DNA of 20,013 nt, taken from assembly GCA_903950295.1 (NCBI GenBank), contig CAJBAP010000466.1, positions 1 to 20,013 of the forward strand. Direction: 5' to 3'. The notes under the pieces were generated by a model. It did not search any database and was not told the origin of the DNA. It saw nothing but the letters and a program-made list of their open reading frames with translations. Made by a program: the position numbers and the translations under genes. The DNA is from an uncultured Rhodocyclaceae bacterium (lineage in GTDB: Bacteria > Pseudomonadota > Gammaproteobacteria > Burkholderiales > Rhodocyclaceae). Shown here one piece after another: positions 1 through 6,716 of this stretch. Each line of letters begins with the position of its first letter. Position 1 is the stretch's first letter.

Positions 1-578
1 AGCTTGGTGTACATCTCGTCGGCGACACTACCCTTGTAGTAGCGCTTGAAGCCGGTGACGGCATCCTTGCCGGCAGGATAGTTGGGAGCAAAGGCAACGA
101 TCTTTTTGAAGCCCTGGTCGGTGGCCCACTTGCCCATCGCTTCGGCGACGTTGTCGTTCTGCCAGGCGACGTTGAAGAAGTAGGGGTTGCAGTCTTCACC
201 GGCGAGCTGCGAGGGGCCGGCGTTGGGGGAGATGTAGAAGGTCTGGCTGTCGAAGACCGACTTGCCGATCGTGAGCAGGATGTTCGAGAAGACGATGCCG
301 GTCATGAAATCGACTTTGTCCTTCTTGAGAAAACGCTCGGCGGCCTGCTTGGCGGCATTCGGATCCTGCTTGTCGTCGGCAATGATTACTTCGGCGGGCA
401 GGCTGCCGAGTTTGCCGTCCAGATGCTTCATCGCCAGTTGAAAGCCGTCGCGGATGTCGACGCCGAGGCCGGCGGCGGGGCCTGAGAGCGTGGAAAGAAA
501 GCCAACCTTGACGCTATCGGCTGCCTGCGCAGCGAATGCGGCGGTGGTGAGCAGGGTGGCAAGTATTATTTTTTTCAT
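1..578 (-). CDS. Branched-chain amino acid-type ABC transporter substrate-binding protein (3' end outside window)
   Basis: The minus strand reads open from an ATG at 578-576 to the window edge, giving about 192 residues of a longer protein (the family is usually near 380-400). The start has a GAGGAG ribosome site about 9 bases upstream. Residues 1-20 form a typical signal peptide (MKKIIL, a hydrophobic Ala/Thr stretch, AQA-A), so the product should be periplasmic. The mature part begins DSVKVGFLSTLSGPAAGLG, and later has ADDKQDPNAA and FYISPNAGPSQLAG, all characteristic of LivK-like type 1 periplasmic binding proteins. Members bind branched-chain amino acids, amides, urea or aromatic acids; the ligand cannot be told from this part. 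It follows gloB by 25 bases on the same strand. Permease and ATPase genes are not visible and may lie beyond the left edge. Confidence 0.88.
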   Translation of the reverse strand, partial: MKKIILATLLTTAAFAAQAADSVKVGFLSTLSGPAAGLGVDIRDGFQLAMKHLDGKLGSLPAEVIIADDKQDPNAAKQAAERFLKKDKVDFMTGIVFSNILLTIGKSVFDSQTFYISPNAGPSQLAGEDCNPYFFNVAWQNDNVAEAMGKWATDQGFKKIVAFAPNYPAGKDAVTGFKRYYKGSVADEMYTK

Positions 579-603
579 GGGTGAGTCTCCTCGTTGGGAT
601 GGA

Positions 604-1380
604 TTAAATGTTGTCGCGCCAGATGCGGATGGCCGCGAAGGTTTCGGCGTCGCTCACGGGCAGATGTCCGAGGCGTGCCGCAGCGGCAGCGATCACGGCC
701 GGTGAATGCCAGCGCAAGAAGGGATTGGTGGCCAGTTCGTCGGCTAGCGTGGAAGGCACGCTGGGACGGTCTGCGGCGCGCAGTCGAGCGACAGCTGCGC
801 TACGTGCGGTGATGGCAGCATTGTCGGGTTCTACCATTTGGGCAAAACGCAGGCAGGATTGGGTGTATTCGTGGGCGCAATAAATTTGCGTATCGGCCGG
901 CAGGGTAGCAAGACGGGCGAGTGAGGCGTGCATCTGCTCCAATGTGCCTTCGAAGACGCGGCCACAACCAGCGCCGAACAAGGTGTCGCCACAGAAGAGC
1001 ACCCCCGGGCGATAATAGACAACATGACCCAAGGTATGCCCCGGCACATGCAGCACCGCGAAATCGACGTCCAGTTCGGGCAGCGTCACGTGATCGCCGT
1101 CCCGCAGTGGATGCGTTACCACCTCTGCCGCTTCGAGTGCCGGGCCGAACACTGGCACCGGGTAACGCGCAACGAGTTCGGCGATGCCTCCCGTGTGGTC
1201 GCCATGGCGGTGCGTGACGAGAATCGCGCACAGCCGGTCGCCGCTTGCCTCAAGAAAGCGCAACACCGGCGCAGCTTCGCCCGGGTCGACGATGGCGACC
1301 TGGCCCCTGCGTCGCAAGGCCCAGATGTAGTTATCTTCGAACGCCAAAATGGGTTCGATGATGAGCGGCTCAATTTGCAT
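604..1380 (-). CDS. gloB: Hydroxyacylglutathione hydrolase (glyoxalase II)
   Basis: This 258-residue metallo-beta-lactamase-fold enzyme hydrolyses S-D-lactoylglutathione to D-lactate and glutathione, the second step of cytosolic methylglyoxal detoxification. Visible metal ligands are the THRHGDH motif (residues 56-62), H115 in HVPGHT, D132 in CGDTLF and H170 in CAHEY. The C-terminal NPFLR motif (about 219-223) belongs to the glyoxalase II C-terminal domain, which separates it from other family members. Length is normal (E. coli GloB is about 251). I chose the ATG at 1380, giving MQIEPLIIEP and FEDNYIW, over an in-frame upstream start at 1419, which would overlap the divergent gene. Only 14 bases separate the two divergent starts, so their promoters must lie partly inside each other's coding sequence. 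Confidence 0.95.
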   Translation of the reverse strand: MQIEPLIIEPILAFEDNYIWALRRRGQVAIVDPGEAAPVLRFLEASGDRLCAILVTHRHGDHTGGIAELVARYPVPVFGPALEAAEVVTHPLRDGDHVTLPELDVDFAVLHVPGHTLGHVVYYRPGVLFCGDTLFGAGCGRVFEGTLEQMHASLARLATLPADTQIYCAHEYTQSCLRFAQMVEPDNAAITARSAAVARLRAADRPSVPSTLADELATNPFLRWHSPAVIAAAAARLGHLPVSDAETFAAIRIWRDNI

Positions 1381-1394
1381 GGGGCTCGATTGTA

Positions 1395-2126
1395 ATGGCG
1401 ATCGAGGGATTCTCGGCATGGCTGGAAACCCCGCAGGGGCGTTATGTGCTTACTTGGGAGCAGATGAAGATGGATGCGTTGGTGGCCGATATATTTGGCT
1501 TCAATGCCATCCAGCTTGGCTTCCCTCAGCTCGATTTTCTGCGTGCCAACCGCATGCCTTTCCGCTTGCGCTGCTGCGATCAGGGTGCGGTGGCGGTGCA
1601 GGGTGATCCGAATCATCTGCCCTTCGCGACGAACAGCATCGACCTGGTGGTGTTGCCGCATGTGCTCGAGTTTGCGCCCAATCCTCATCAGATCCTGCGC
1701 GAGGTGGAACGAGTGCTGGTGCCCGAGGGTAGCGTGGTGGTCGCCGGCTTCAATCCATTCAGCCTCTGGGGTCTGCGCCGTGCCGTGGCCGGTCGCAGCG
1801 GCACGGCACCCTGGCAAGGCCGTTATCTCAGTGTGCCGCGTCTGCGTGACTGGTTTGCCCTGCTGGGGTTCGAGACGCGCGGCGGCGCCTTCGGCTGTTA
1901 CGCGCCGCCGGTACGGCAGGAAAAATGGCTTGAACGCTATCGCTTCATGGAAGCTGCAGGTGACCGTTGGTGGCCGATTGCCGGGTCGGTGTATGTCTTG
2001 CAGGCGATCAAGCGCCAGCACGGCATGCGGCTGATTACGCCCAAATGGCACGACCGCATGGCACGCGCCAAGGCGTTGGCCCCGGTCGCCCAGAAACCTT
2101 TGACACAAAAGACGGATCGACAATGA
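1395..2126 (+). CDS. YafS-like class I SAM-dependent methyltransferase domain protein
   Basis: The 243-residue protein resembles E. coli YafS, encoded at the same place between gloB and rnhA. The best match is the segment [21 protein letters not shown] (about residues 76-96), followed by [12 protein letters not shown] and [16 protein letters not shown]; these correspond to the later beta-strands of a class I methyltransferase fold. The glycine-rich SAM-binding motif I (DxGxGxG) expected near the N-terminus is not recognisable, so SAM binding and activity are uncertain. The substrate is unknown. The stop overlaps the rnhA start as ATGA, which suggests translational coupling. The ATG at 1395 is the first possible start and lies 14 bases from the divergent gloB start. 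Confidence 0.85.
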   Translation: MAIEGFSAWLETPQGRYVLTWEQMKMDALVADIFGFNAIQLGFPQLDFLRANRMPFRLRCCDQGAVAVQGDPNHLPFATNSIDLVVLPHVLEFAPNPHQILREVERVLVPEGSVVVAGFNPFSLWGLRRAVAGRSGTAPWQGRYLSVPRLRDWFALLGFETRGGAFGCYAPPVRQEKWLERYRFMEAAGDRWWPIAGSVYVLQAIKRQHGMRLITPKWHDRMARAKALAPVAQKPLTQKTDRQ

Positions 2127-2569
2127 CGGAAATCGTGGATATCTTTACCGATGGTGCCTGTAGCGGCAATCCTGGCCCGGGTGGCTGGGGTGCGCTGTTG
2201 CGCATCGATGGCAAGGAAAAGGAATTGTCCGGCTATGTTGCCCAGACCACCAACAACCGCATGGAAATGATGGCGGTGATCGAGGCGTTGCGGGTTCTCA
2301 AGCGACCGGTCTCGGTGCGCGTGCATACTGATTCGCAATATGTGCAAAAGGGCATCAGCGAGTGGATTCACGGCTGGAAGAAGCGCGGCTGGCAAACCGC
2401 TGATCGCAAGCCGGTGAAAAATGTTGATCTCTGGCAGGCGCTGGATGCGGCCACGGTGGGTCACAAGATCGAATGGCTCTGGGTGCGTGGCCATGCCGGG
2501 CATGTCGAGAACGAGCGCGTGGATGAATTGGCGCGGCGTGCCATCGAAGCAAATCGGGGGCAGCAATGA
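2123..2569 (+). CDS. rnhA: Ribonuclease HI
   Basis: This 148-residue cytosolic nuclease cleaves RNA in RNA-DNA hybrids, removing R-loops and primers. All catalytic residues of E. coli RNase HI are at identical positions: D10 ([12 protein letters not shown]), E48 (NNRMEM), D70 (VHTDSQ), H124 (RGHAGH) and D134 (ERVDELA). The basic handle region, [15 protein letters not shown] (about 86-100), is also present. The longer open frame begins upstream at 1967, but the ATG at 2123 gives the family N-terminus and the usual length. The gene overlaps its upstream and downstream neighbours by ATGA, so methyltransferase, rnhA and dnaQ look like one co-translated unit. In E. coli rnhA and dnaQ are instead divergent. 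Confidence 0.97.
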   Translation: MTEIVDIFTDGACSGNPGPGGWGALLRIDGKEKELSGYVAQTTNNRMEMMAVIEALRVLKRPVSVRVHTDSQYVQKGISEWIHGWKKRGWQTADRKPVKNVDLWQALDAATVGHKIEWLWVRGHAGHVENERVDELARRAIEANRGQQ

Positions 2570-3273
2570 CTGCTATGCGTCAGGTGATGCTCGACACCGA
2601 AACTACAGGTCTCGAATGGCGTCAGGGTGAGCGGGTCATCGAAATCGCTTGTGTCGAGATGATCAGCCGCAAGCTTACCGGCCGGCACTTTCACTGCTAT
2701 CTGAATCCCGAACGTGCCATCGGCGCCGGCGCTCAGGCGGTACACGGCCTCACCAACGAGTTTCTCGCCGACAAGCCAAAATTCGCCGCTATTGCCGACG
2801 AGTTACTTGAGTTTGTGTGCGATGCCGAACTGATCATCCATAACGCCCCGTTCGACGTCGGATTTCTCGATAATGAACTGACTCTGATCGGCAAAGAGCC
2901 CTTGAAAACGGGCTGCGAAAGCATCACCGATACGCTCAAGATGGCGCGCGAGCTGCGTCCCGGCAAGAAGAACAATCTCGATGCGCTGTGCAGCGAGTTC
3001 GGTGTCGATAATTCGAATCGTCAGTTACACGGCGCTTTGCTGGACGCCGAACTGCTTGCCGAGGTTTACCTGGCCATGACGCGCGGCCAGGAAAGCCTGA
3101 TGATGGATCTGGAAATGGGGGCGGCGGAGATCGCTGCGCTAAATATGGGTGAGCGTCCGGCGATCCGTGTGCTGGCTGCGACTACTGATGAACTTGCCGA
3201 TCACGAACGCGTGCTGACCGAGATTGACAAGGAGAGCAAGGGCAAGACGCTCTGGCGGACGCTCGCCGCCTGA
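2566..3273 (+). CDS. dnaQ: DNA polymerase III epsilon subunit (3'-5' proofreading exonuclease)
   Basis: The 235-residue protein is a DEDDh exonuclease that proofreads for the replicative polymerase. Exo I is LDTETTG (D10, E12), Exo II is [13 protein letters not shown] (D97) and Exo III is [16 protein letters not shown] (H155, D160). After the nuclease domain, [10 protein letters not shown] (about 173-182) sits where E. coli epsilon has its QTSMAF clamp-binding motif. A tail of about 50 residues follows, corresponding to the segment that binds the polymerase alpha subunit. The ATG at 2566 overlaps the rnhA stop; a second ATG at 2575 is possible. A terminator-like structure follows the stop immediately. 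Confidence 0.96.
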   Translation: MTAMRQVMLDTETTGLEWRQGERVIEIACVEMISRKLTGRHFHCYLNPERAIGAGAQAVHGLTNEFLADKPKFAAIADELLEFVCDAELIIHNAPFDVGFLDNELTLIGKEPLKTGCESITDTLKMARELRPGKKNNLDALCSEFGVDNSNRQLHGALLDAELLAEVYLAMTRGQESLMMDLEMGAAEIAALNMGERPAIRVLAATTDELADHERVLTEIDKESKGKTLWRTLAA

Positions 3274-3303
3274 GTCTGCCCTCTCGCCAGCGCCGACTTT
3301 TTT
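3274..3303 (+). terminator. Candidate intrinsic terminator of dnaQ, built on the dispersed repeat
   Basis: GTCTGC at 3274-3279 can pair with GCCGAC at 3292-3297 (six positions, one T-C mismatch). A run of six T at 3298-3303 follows at once. The structure starts right after the dnaQ TGA, and its T-run overlaps the stop codon of the convergent frdD. The 3' arm and T-run are a copy of the repeat also seen after glgB and yhbY. The stem is short, so strength is uncertain. Confidence 0.45.
3285..3303 (-). repeat. Dispersed repeat, copy 1 (partial)
   Basis: Read on the minus strand this is AAAAAAGTCGGCGCTGGCG. It matches the first 16-17 bases of the copies near 6634 and 12155 and then diverges. It lies between the convergent stops of dnaQ and frdD, and its A-run abuts the frdD TAA. 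Confidence 0.7.
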
Positions 3304-3646
3304 AGATTCTCAGCAGGAAAACGCCAGTCGCGATGCTGCCGGCAATGGCGGCGCTATAGAAGACCGTCGCGATCAACGTGTCGCTGCGCAGGCCGAAGTC
3401 GAAGCAGGTGCAGCGCAGGCGGTGGGCTGAACTCCAGAGCGACAGGGCGACGATGCCAAAGATCCCCAGCTTGGCGATCATGCAGTTGGCGAGCAGGCCA
3501 TGCAAACTTGCATAACTCAGACCAGACGGAACTTTTCCTAGTGCTGCCAGCAGCGTGAGCAGGGCAATGACGGGAATGAAGAAAGCGATGACGGTGCCGC
3601 CGGCTGCGAAGGGAAACCAGACGACAGGCTTGTTGGATTTGGCCAT
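3302..3646 (-). CDS. frdD: Fumarate reductase membrane anchor subunit D
   Basis: The 114-residue membrane protein has three hydrophobic segments (about residues 14-37, 48-72 and 88-112). It matches FrdD of the E. coli-type quinol:fumarate reductase: PVVWFPFAAGGTV at the N-terminus corresponds to E. coli PVFWGLFGAGGMW, and SLWSSAHRLR to PLWCGLHRMH. With FrdC it anchors the FrdAB catalytic dimer in the inner membrane and forms the quinol sites; this type carries no haem. I chose the ATG at 3646, two bases after the frdC stop, over an in-frame start at 3697 that would overlap frdC. Length is close to E. coli FrdD (119). It is the last gene of the operon. Confidence 0.9.
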   Translation of the reverse strand: MAKSNKPVVWFPFAAGGTVIAFFIPVIALLTLLAALGKVPSGLSYASLHGLLANCMIAKLGIFGIVALSLWSSAHRLRCTCFDFGLRSDTLIATVFYSAAIAGSIATGVFLLRI

Positions 3647-3648
3647 GA

Positions 3649-4041
3649 TCAGAACGCTCCCGCAAGAACGATGATGACAACGGACAGCACTGCCCACACG
3701 ACATAGTGCGCACCGGAGATCCAGCTCCCGGGCAGAAAACTCTCGCCGATCTGGATGGGCATGGCGACCTGTGTGGCATTGAACCAGGTGCTGGCGTGAT
3801 ACAGCGCGGCGATGAATGCCAGTACATTGAAGGCGATCGACCAGGGGCTTTGCAGTGCCTGCAGGAAACCTTCATAGCTGGCCTGGCCAGCGGACAGGTG
3901 ATACAGGCCGACGACGAGCAGCGCGCAATAGGCGCCGATGAAGATGCTGGTGATCTCTCGCGACATGTAGCGCAGGTAGCGCGGATGACTGAAATACCAG
4001 GCGGTCGGCGAAACTTCGCGAATCAGGGGGTTGCGGCTCAT
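3649..4041 (-). CDS. frdC: Fumarate reductase membrane anchor subunit C
   Basis: This 130-residue subunit has three predicted membrane helices (about 30-50, 66-86 and 106-128) and matches E. coli FrdC (131 residues). Conserved points include YMSREITS with R28 and E29, where E. coli has a glutamate at position 29 needed for menaquinol oxidation, and ALYHASTWF, matching E. coli ALLHTKTWF with the quinone-site histidine. The start overlaps the frdB stop as ATGA, with an AAGGAG ribosome site just upstream. The retained R28/E29 and histidine fit a working low-potential quinol site, but the quinone itself (menaquinone, rhodoquinone or ubiquinone) cannot be read from this. Confidence 0.92.
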   Translation of the reverse strand: MSRNPLIREVSPTAWYFSHPRYLRYMSREITSIFIGAYCALLVVGLYHLSAGQASYEGFLQALQSPWSIAFNVLAFIAALYHASTWFNATQVAMPIQIGESFLPGSWISGAHYVVWAVLSVVIIVLAGAF

Positions 4042-4793
4042 ATTTTCTCCTTGGGCTTTCCCCCGGGCAAGAGGTTTTCCTTGATCCAGTCGATCGAACT
4101 GGCAATCTTGACCTGCTGCAAGGCGCTGGCCGGATCAACGTGGGCCGGGCAGACTTCCGAACAGGCGCCGACGAAAGTGCATTCCCAGACGCCTTCGTGG
4201 GTGGCGATGACCTCCTGCCGCTCATCTCGGCCCTGGTCGCGCGAATCCTGGTTGTAGCGGTGCGCCAGTGCGATGGCTGCCGGGCCGATGAATTGCCTGC
4301 TCAGCCCATATTCGGGGCAGGCGGCGTAGCACAGGGTACAGTTGATGCACATCGCGTACTGGCGGTAGCGCATCAGTTCTTTCGGCGTCTGCTTGTATTC
4401 GCCGGCGCTGATCGGCTGCTTGTCCTTGCGGATGATGTAAGGCTTGACGCGCTGGAGCTTCTCCATGAAGTCGTCGGGAGAGGTCACCAGATCGCGCTCG
4501 ACCGGGAAATGCGCCAGCGGATCGATGCGGATTACGCCAGCGTAATTTCGCAGGAAGGTGTGGCAGGCCAGCTTGGGCTCGCCGTTGATCATCATGCCGC
4601 AGCTGCCGCAGACGGCCATGTGACAGGACCAGCGGTAGTTGAGCGTCGGGTCGATGGTTTCCTTGACCTTGTTCAGGGCGTCGAGCACCACCCATTCTTC
4701 CAGGCAGCTGACTTCGTAGCGCTGGTAGTGGCCTTCAGTGTCGGTATCGGGGTTGTAGCGGAACACTTCCAGCTGGATCAGGAGTTCCTTCAT
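4038..4793 (-). CDS. frdB: Fumarate reductase iron-sulfur subunit B
   Basis: The 251-residue subunit carries electrons from membrane quinol to the FrdA flavin through three iron-sulfur clusters. The [2Fe-2S] ligands are in CHMAVCGSC plus a downstream cysteine in KLACHTF. The other clusters use CINCTLCYAACPEYG and CTFVGACSEVCPAHVDP, which correspond almost residue for residue to E. coli FrdB. Length fits the family (E. coli 244). The frame stays open far upstream, but the ATG at 4793 overlaps the frdA stop as ATGA, has a GGGAG ribosome site 8 bases away and gives the family N-terminus; the upstream part is a shadow of frdA. Confidence 0.95.
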   Translation of the reverse strand: MKELLIQLEVFRYNPDTDTEGHYQRYEVSCLEEWVVLDALNKVKETIDPTLNYRWSCHMAVCGSCGMMINGEPKLACHTFLRNYAGVIRIDPLAHFPVERDLVTSPDDFMEKLQRVKPYIIRKDKQPISAGEYKQTPKELMRYRQYAMCINCTLCYAACPEYGLSRQFIGPAAIALAHRYNQDSRDQGRDERQEVIATHEGVWECTFVGACSEVCPAHVDPASALQQVKIASSIDWIKENLLPGGKPKEKI

Positions 4794-6547
4794 TTGTGAT
4801 CTCCCGAGTAATCGCGCACGCCCGGCGGCGATTTGGTGATCACCACGTCGAGGTATTCGACGCGTGGCGCTTCCAGCCCCTGCTGATAAACCATCGTGTG
4901 CCGCAGGAAATTCTGGTCGTCGCGCTCGGGGTAGTCGAGGCGTTGGTGCGCACCGCGTGATTCCTTGCGTGCCAGGGCGCCAACCGTCACCGCTTCGGCG
5001 CAATTCAGCATCGAGCCGAGCTCGAGTGTCTGGAACAGGTCGGTGTTGTAAACGTTGGTCTTGTCGGTGAGGACGATGCGGTGGTAGCGCGCCCGCAACT
5101 CGTGCAGCTTGGCGACGGCTTCCTGCAGGCCGGCTTCGGTACGATAGATACCGGCATTTGTCTCCATCGTGTCCATCATCTCCTTGCGCACGCCGGCGAC
5201 TGTTTCGCTGCCCGCGGTACGTGAGAACAGTTCGCGGATACGCGTCTGGGTGGCATCGGCGCAGGCATTCAGTGCCGATGTATTGGCGGCCGGCATGTCT
5301 TGCAGGTACTCGATTGCGGAGAGCGCGGCACGGCGGCCGAACACCAGAAGTTCGACGAGCGAATTCGAGCCCAGTCGATTGGCGCCGTTGAGGCTGACGC
5401 AGGCGCATTCACCGGCGGCGAACAAGCCGGGCAGGGGGGTCGCTGCCGCTGTGTTGGTGGAGATGCCACCCATCATGTAATGCACCACCGGGCGGATCGG
5501 CACGGGGTCCTTGACGATGTCGACACCGAGATAGCTTTCGGCCAGTTCGCGCACCAGCGGCAGGCGCTCGTTGATTTTCTTTTCGCCGAGATGGCGCATG
5601 TCGAGCAATACGCATTCGCCCCACGGGGTGGTGACGGTGTTGCCCTTTTGCAGTTCGTGCCAGTAGGCCTGGCTGACGCGATCACGCGGGCCGAGTTCCA
5701 TGGTCTTGAGCTGCGGTTGGCCGACCGGTGTTTCCGGCCCCATGCCGTAGTCCTGCAGGTAGCGGCGTCCGTTTTTATTGACCAGAATGCCGCCTTCGCC
5801 ACGACAAGCTTCGGTCAGCAGGCTGCCGGTATTCGGCAGGCCGGTCGGGTGGTACTGCACGAACTCCATGTCCTTCAGCGGCGCACCGGCGCGATAGGCC
5901 ATCGCCATGCCGTCGCCGGTCTTGATGGCGCCGTTGGTGGTGAAGGGGAACATGCGGCCGGCACCGCCGCCGGCGATGATGACCGATTTTGCGTGGAATT
6001 GACGCAACTGACCGCTGCGCATCTCCATCGCGGTGAGGCCCTGGCAACGACCGTTATCGACCAGCAGATCAAGCGCGAAATATTCGTCGTAGCGGGTGAT
6101 CGACGGAAACTGTAGCGAGGTCTGGAACAGTGTGTGCAGGATATGGAAACCCGACTTGTCGGCAGCGAACCAGGTTCGCTGTTTCTTCATGCCGCCGAAG
6201 GGCCGCACGGCCACCGAGCCATCCGCTTCGCGATTCCACGGGCAGCCCCAGTGCTCGAGTTGCAGCAACTCTTTCGGCGCTTCTTGCACAAAGTATTCGA
6301 CGCAATCCTGGTCGGAGAGCCAGTCGCCACCGCCGACGGTATCGTCGAAATGGATGTCGAAGCTGTCGTCCGGCTTGATCACGCCGGCCGCGCCACCCTC
6401 GGCTGCGCAGGTGTGGCTGCGCATTGGGTACACCTTGGAAATCAGGGCAATCCGCAGCTTCGGATCGGTCTCGGCCAAGGCGATCGCGGCACGCAGCCCC
6501 GCTCCGCCAGCCCCTATGATTGCTACATCGGCAAGTATCGTTTCCAT
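4790..6547 (-). CDS. frdA: Fumarate reductase flavoprotein subunit A
   Basis: The 585-residue catalytic subunit reduces fumarate to succinate at a covalently bound FAD on the cytoplasmic side of the membrane. The Rossmann motif IIGAGGAG is at 11-17, and the FAD-linking histidine is H45 in MRSHTCAAEGG. Active-site motifs follow: VQYHPTGLP, CRGEGGILVN, HYMMGGIST and GANRLGSNSLVEL. Long stretches, such as the DYGMGPETP region, are nearly identical to E. coli FrdA (602 residues), and the next genes are frdB, frdC and frdD. This is therefore a fumarate reductase rather than the SdhCDAB succinate dehydrogenase. I chose the ATG at 6547 (AGGTG four to five bases upstream) over 6580, because it gives the family start METILADVAIIG. 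Confidence 0.96.
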   Translation of the reverse strand: METILADVAIIGAGGAGLRAAIALAETDPKLRIALISKVYPMRSHTCAAEGGAAGVIKPDDSFDIHFDDTVGGGDWLSDQDCVEYFVQEAPKELLQLEHWGCPWNREADGSVAVRPFGGMKKQRTWFAADKSGFHILHTLFQTSLQFPSITRYDEYFALDLLVDNGRCQGLTAMEMRSGQLRQFHAKSVIIAGGGAGRMFPFTTNGAIKTGDGMAMAYRAGAPLKDMEFVQYHPTGLPNTGSLLTEACRGEGGILVNKNGRRYLQDYGMGPETPVGQPQLKTMELGPRDRVSQAYWHELQKGNTVTTPWGECVLLDMRHLGEKKINERLPLVRELAESYLGVDIVKDPVPIRPVVHYMMGGISTNTAAATPLPGLFAAGECACVSLNGANRLGSNSLVELLVFGRRAALSAIEYLQDMPAANTSALNACADATQTRIRELFSRTAGSETVAGVRKEMMDTMETNAGIYRTEAGLQEAVAKLHELRARYHRIVLTDKTNVYNTDLFQTLELGSMLNCAEAVTVGALARKESRGAHQRLDYPERDDQNFLRHTMVYQQGLEAPRVEYLDVVITKSPPGVRDYSGDHK

Positions 6548-6586
6548 TGCACCTATCCACCCAGAGAGCGCTTGTTGCAAAGCAGC

Positions 6587-6615
6587 ATTATCGGCGCATT
6601 TTGGGCAATTGGCGA
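6587..6615 (-). promoter_or_regulatory. Possible promoter of the frdABCD operon
   Basis: On the minus strand TCGCCA (6615-6610, 4 of 6 to the -35 consensus) and GATAAT (6592-6587, 5 of 6 to the -10 consensus) are separated by 17 bases, about 40 bases before the frdA start. A TTGAT sequence (6620-6616), one half of an FNR-type site, touches the -35, but the second half (ATCAA) is absent. Oxygen control is therefore only a possibility. Confidence 0.35.
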
Positions 6616-6632
6616 ATCAAACTGGTTGCGTG

Positions 6633-6667
6633 AAAAAGTCGGCGCTGGCGGGACGGCATAGCCGGAC
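6633..6667 (-). terminator. Candidate terminator of glgB, built on the dispersed repeat
   Basis: About 50 bases after the tandem TAATAA at the end of glgB, the minus strand reads GTCCGGC (6667-6661). This can pair with GCCGAC (6643-6638) with one bulged C, and five T follow at once (6637-6633). The 3' arm and T-run are repeat copy 2. An alternative nested stem between GGCGG and CCGCC flanking CGGC-TAT-GCCG could compete with it. Confidence 0.4.
6634..6657 (+). repeat. Dispersed repeat, copy 2 (24 bases)
   Basis: AAAA followed by GTCGGCGCTGGCGGGACGGC. It is identical over 24 bases to the copy at 12155-12178 and over 23 bases to the copy inside rlmE at 12919-12941. It sits in the 169-base gap between frdA and glgB (6548-6716), which otherwise holds the putative frd promoter and the end of the glgB transcript. 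Confidence 0.85.
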
Positions 6668-6716
6668 TGCCGCCACCACGGAGACGGCATGGCCGCCCCG
6701 CCCAAGAAGCAAGTTA

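Noticed and set aside
1116..2123. 335-codon minus-strand frame across gloB and the methyltransferase gene
   Set aside because: It is antisense to the methyltransferase and out of frame within gloB, both well supported; no family features.
4794..5408. Upstream extension of the frdB frame
   Set aside because: It lies within frdA in another frame; the frdB family N-terminus begins at 4793.
6607..6620. FNR-type site upstream of frdA
   Set aside because: Only the TTGAT half is present; the partner half reads CAATT instead of ATCAA, so it is noted only as a half-site.
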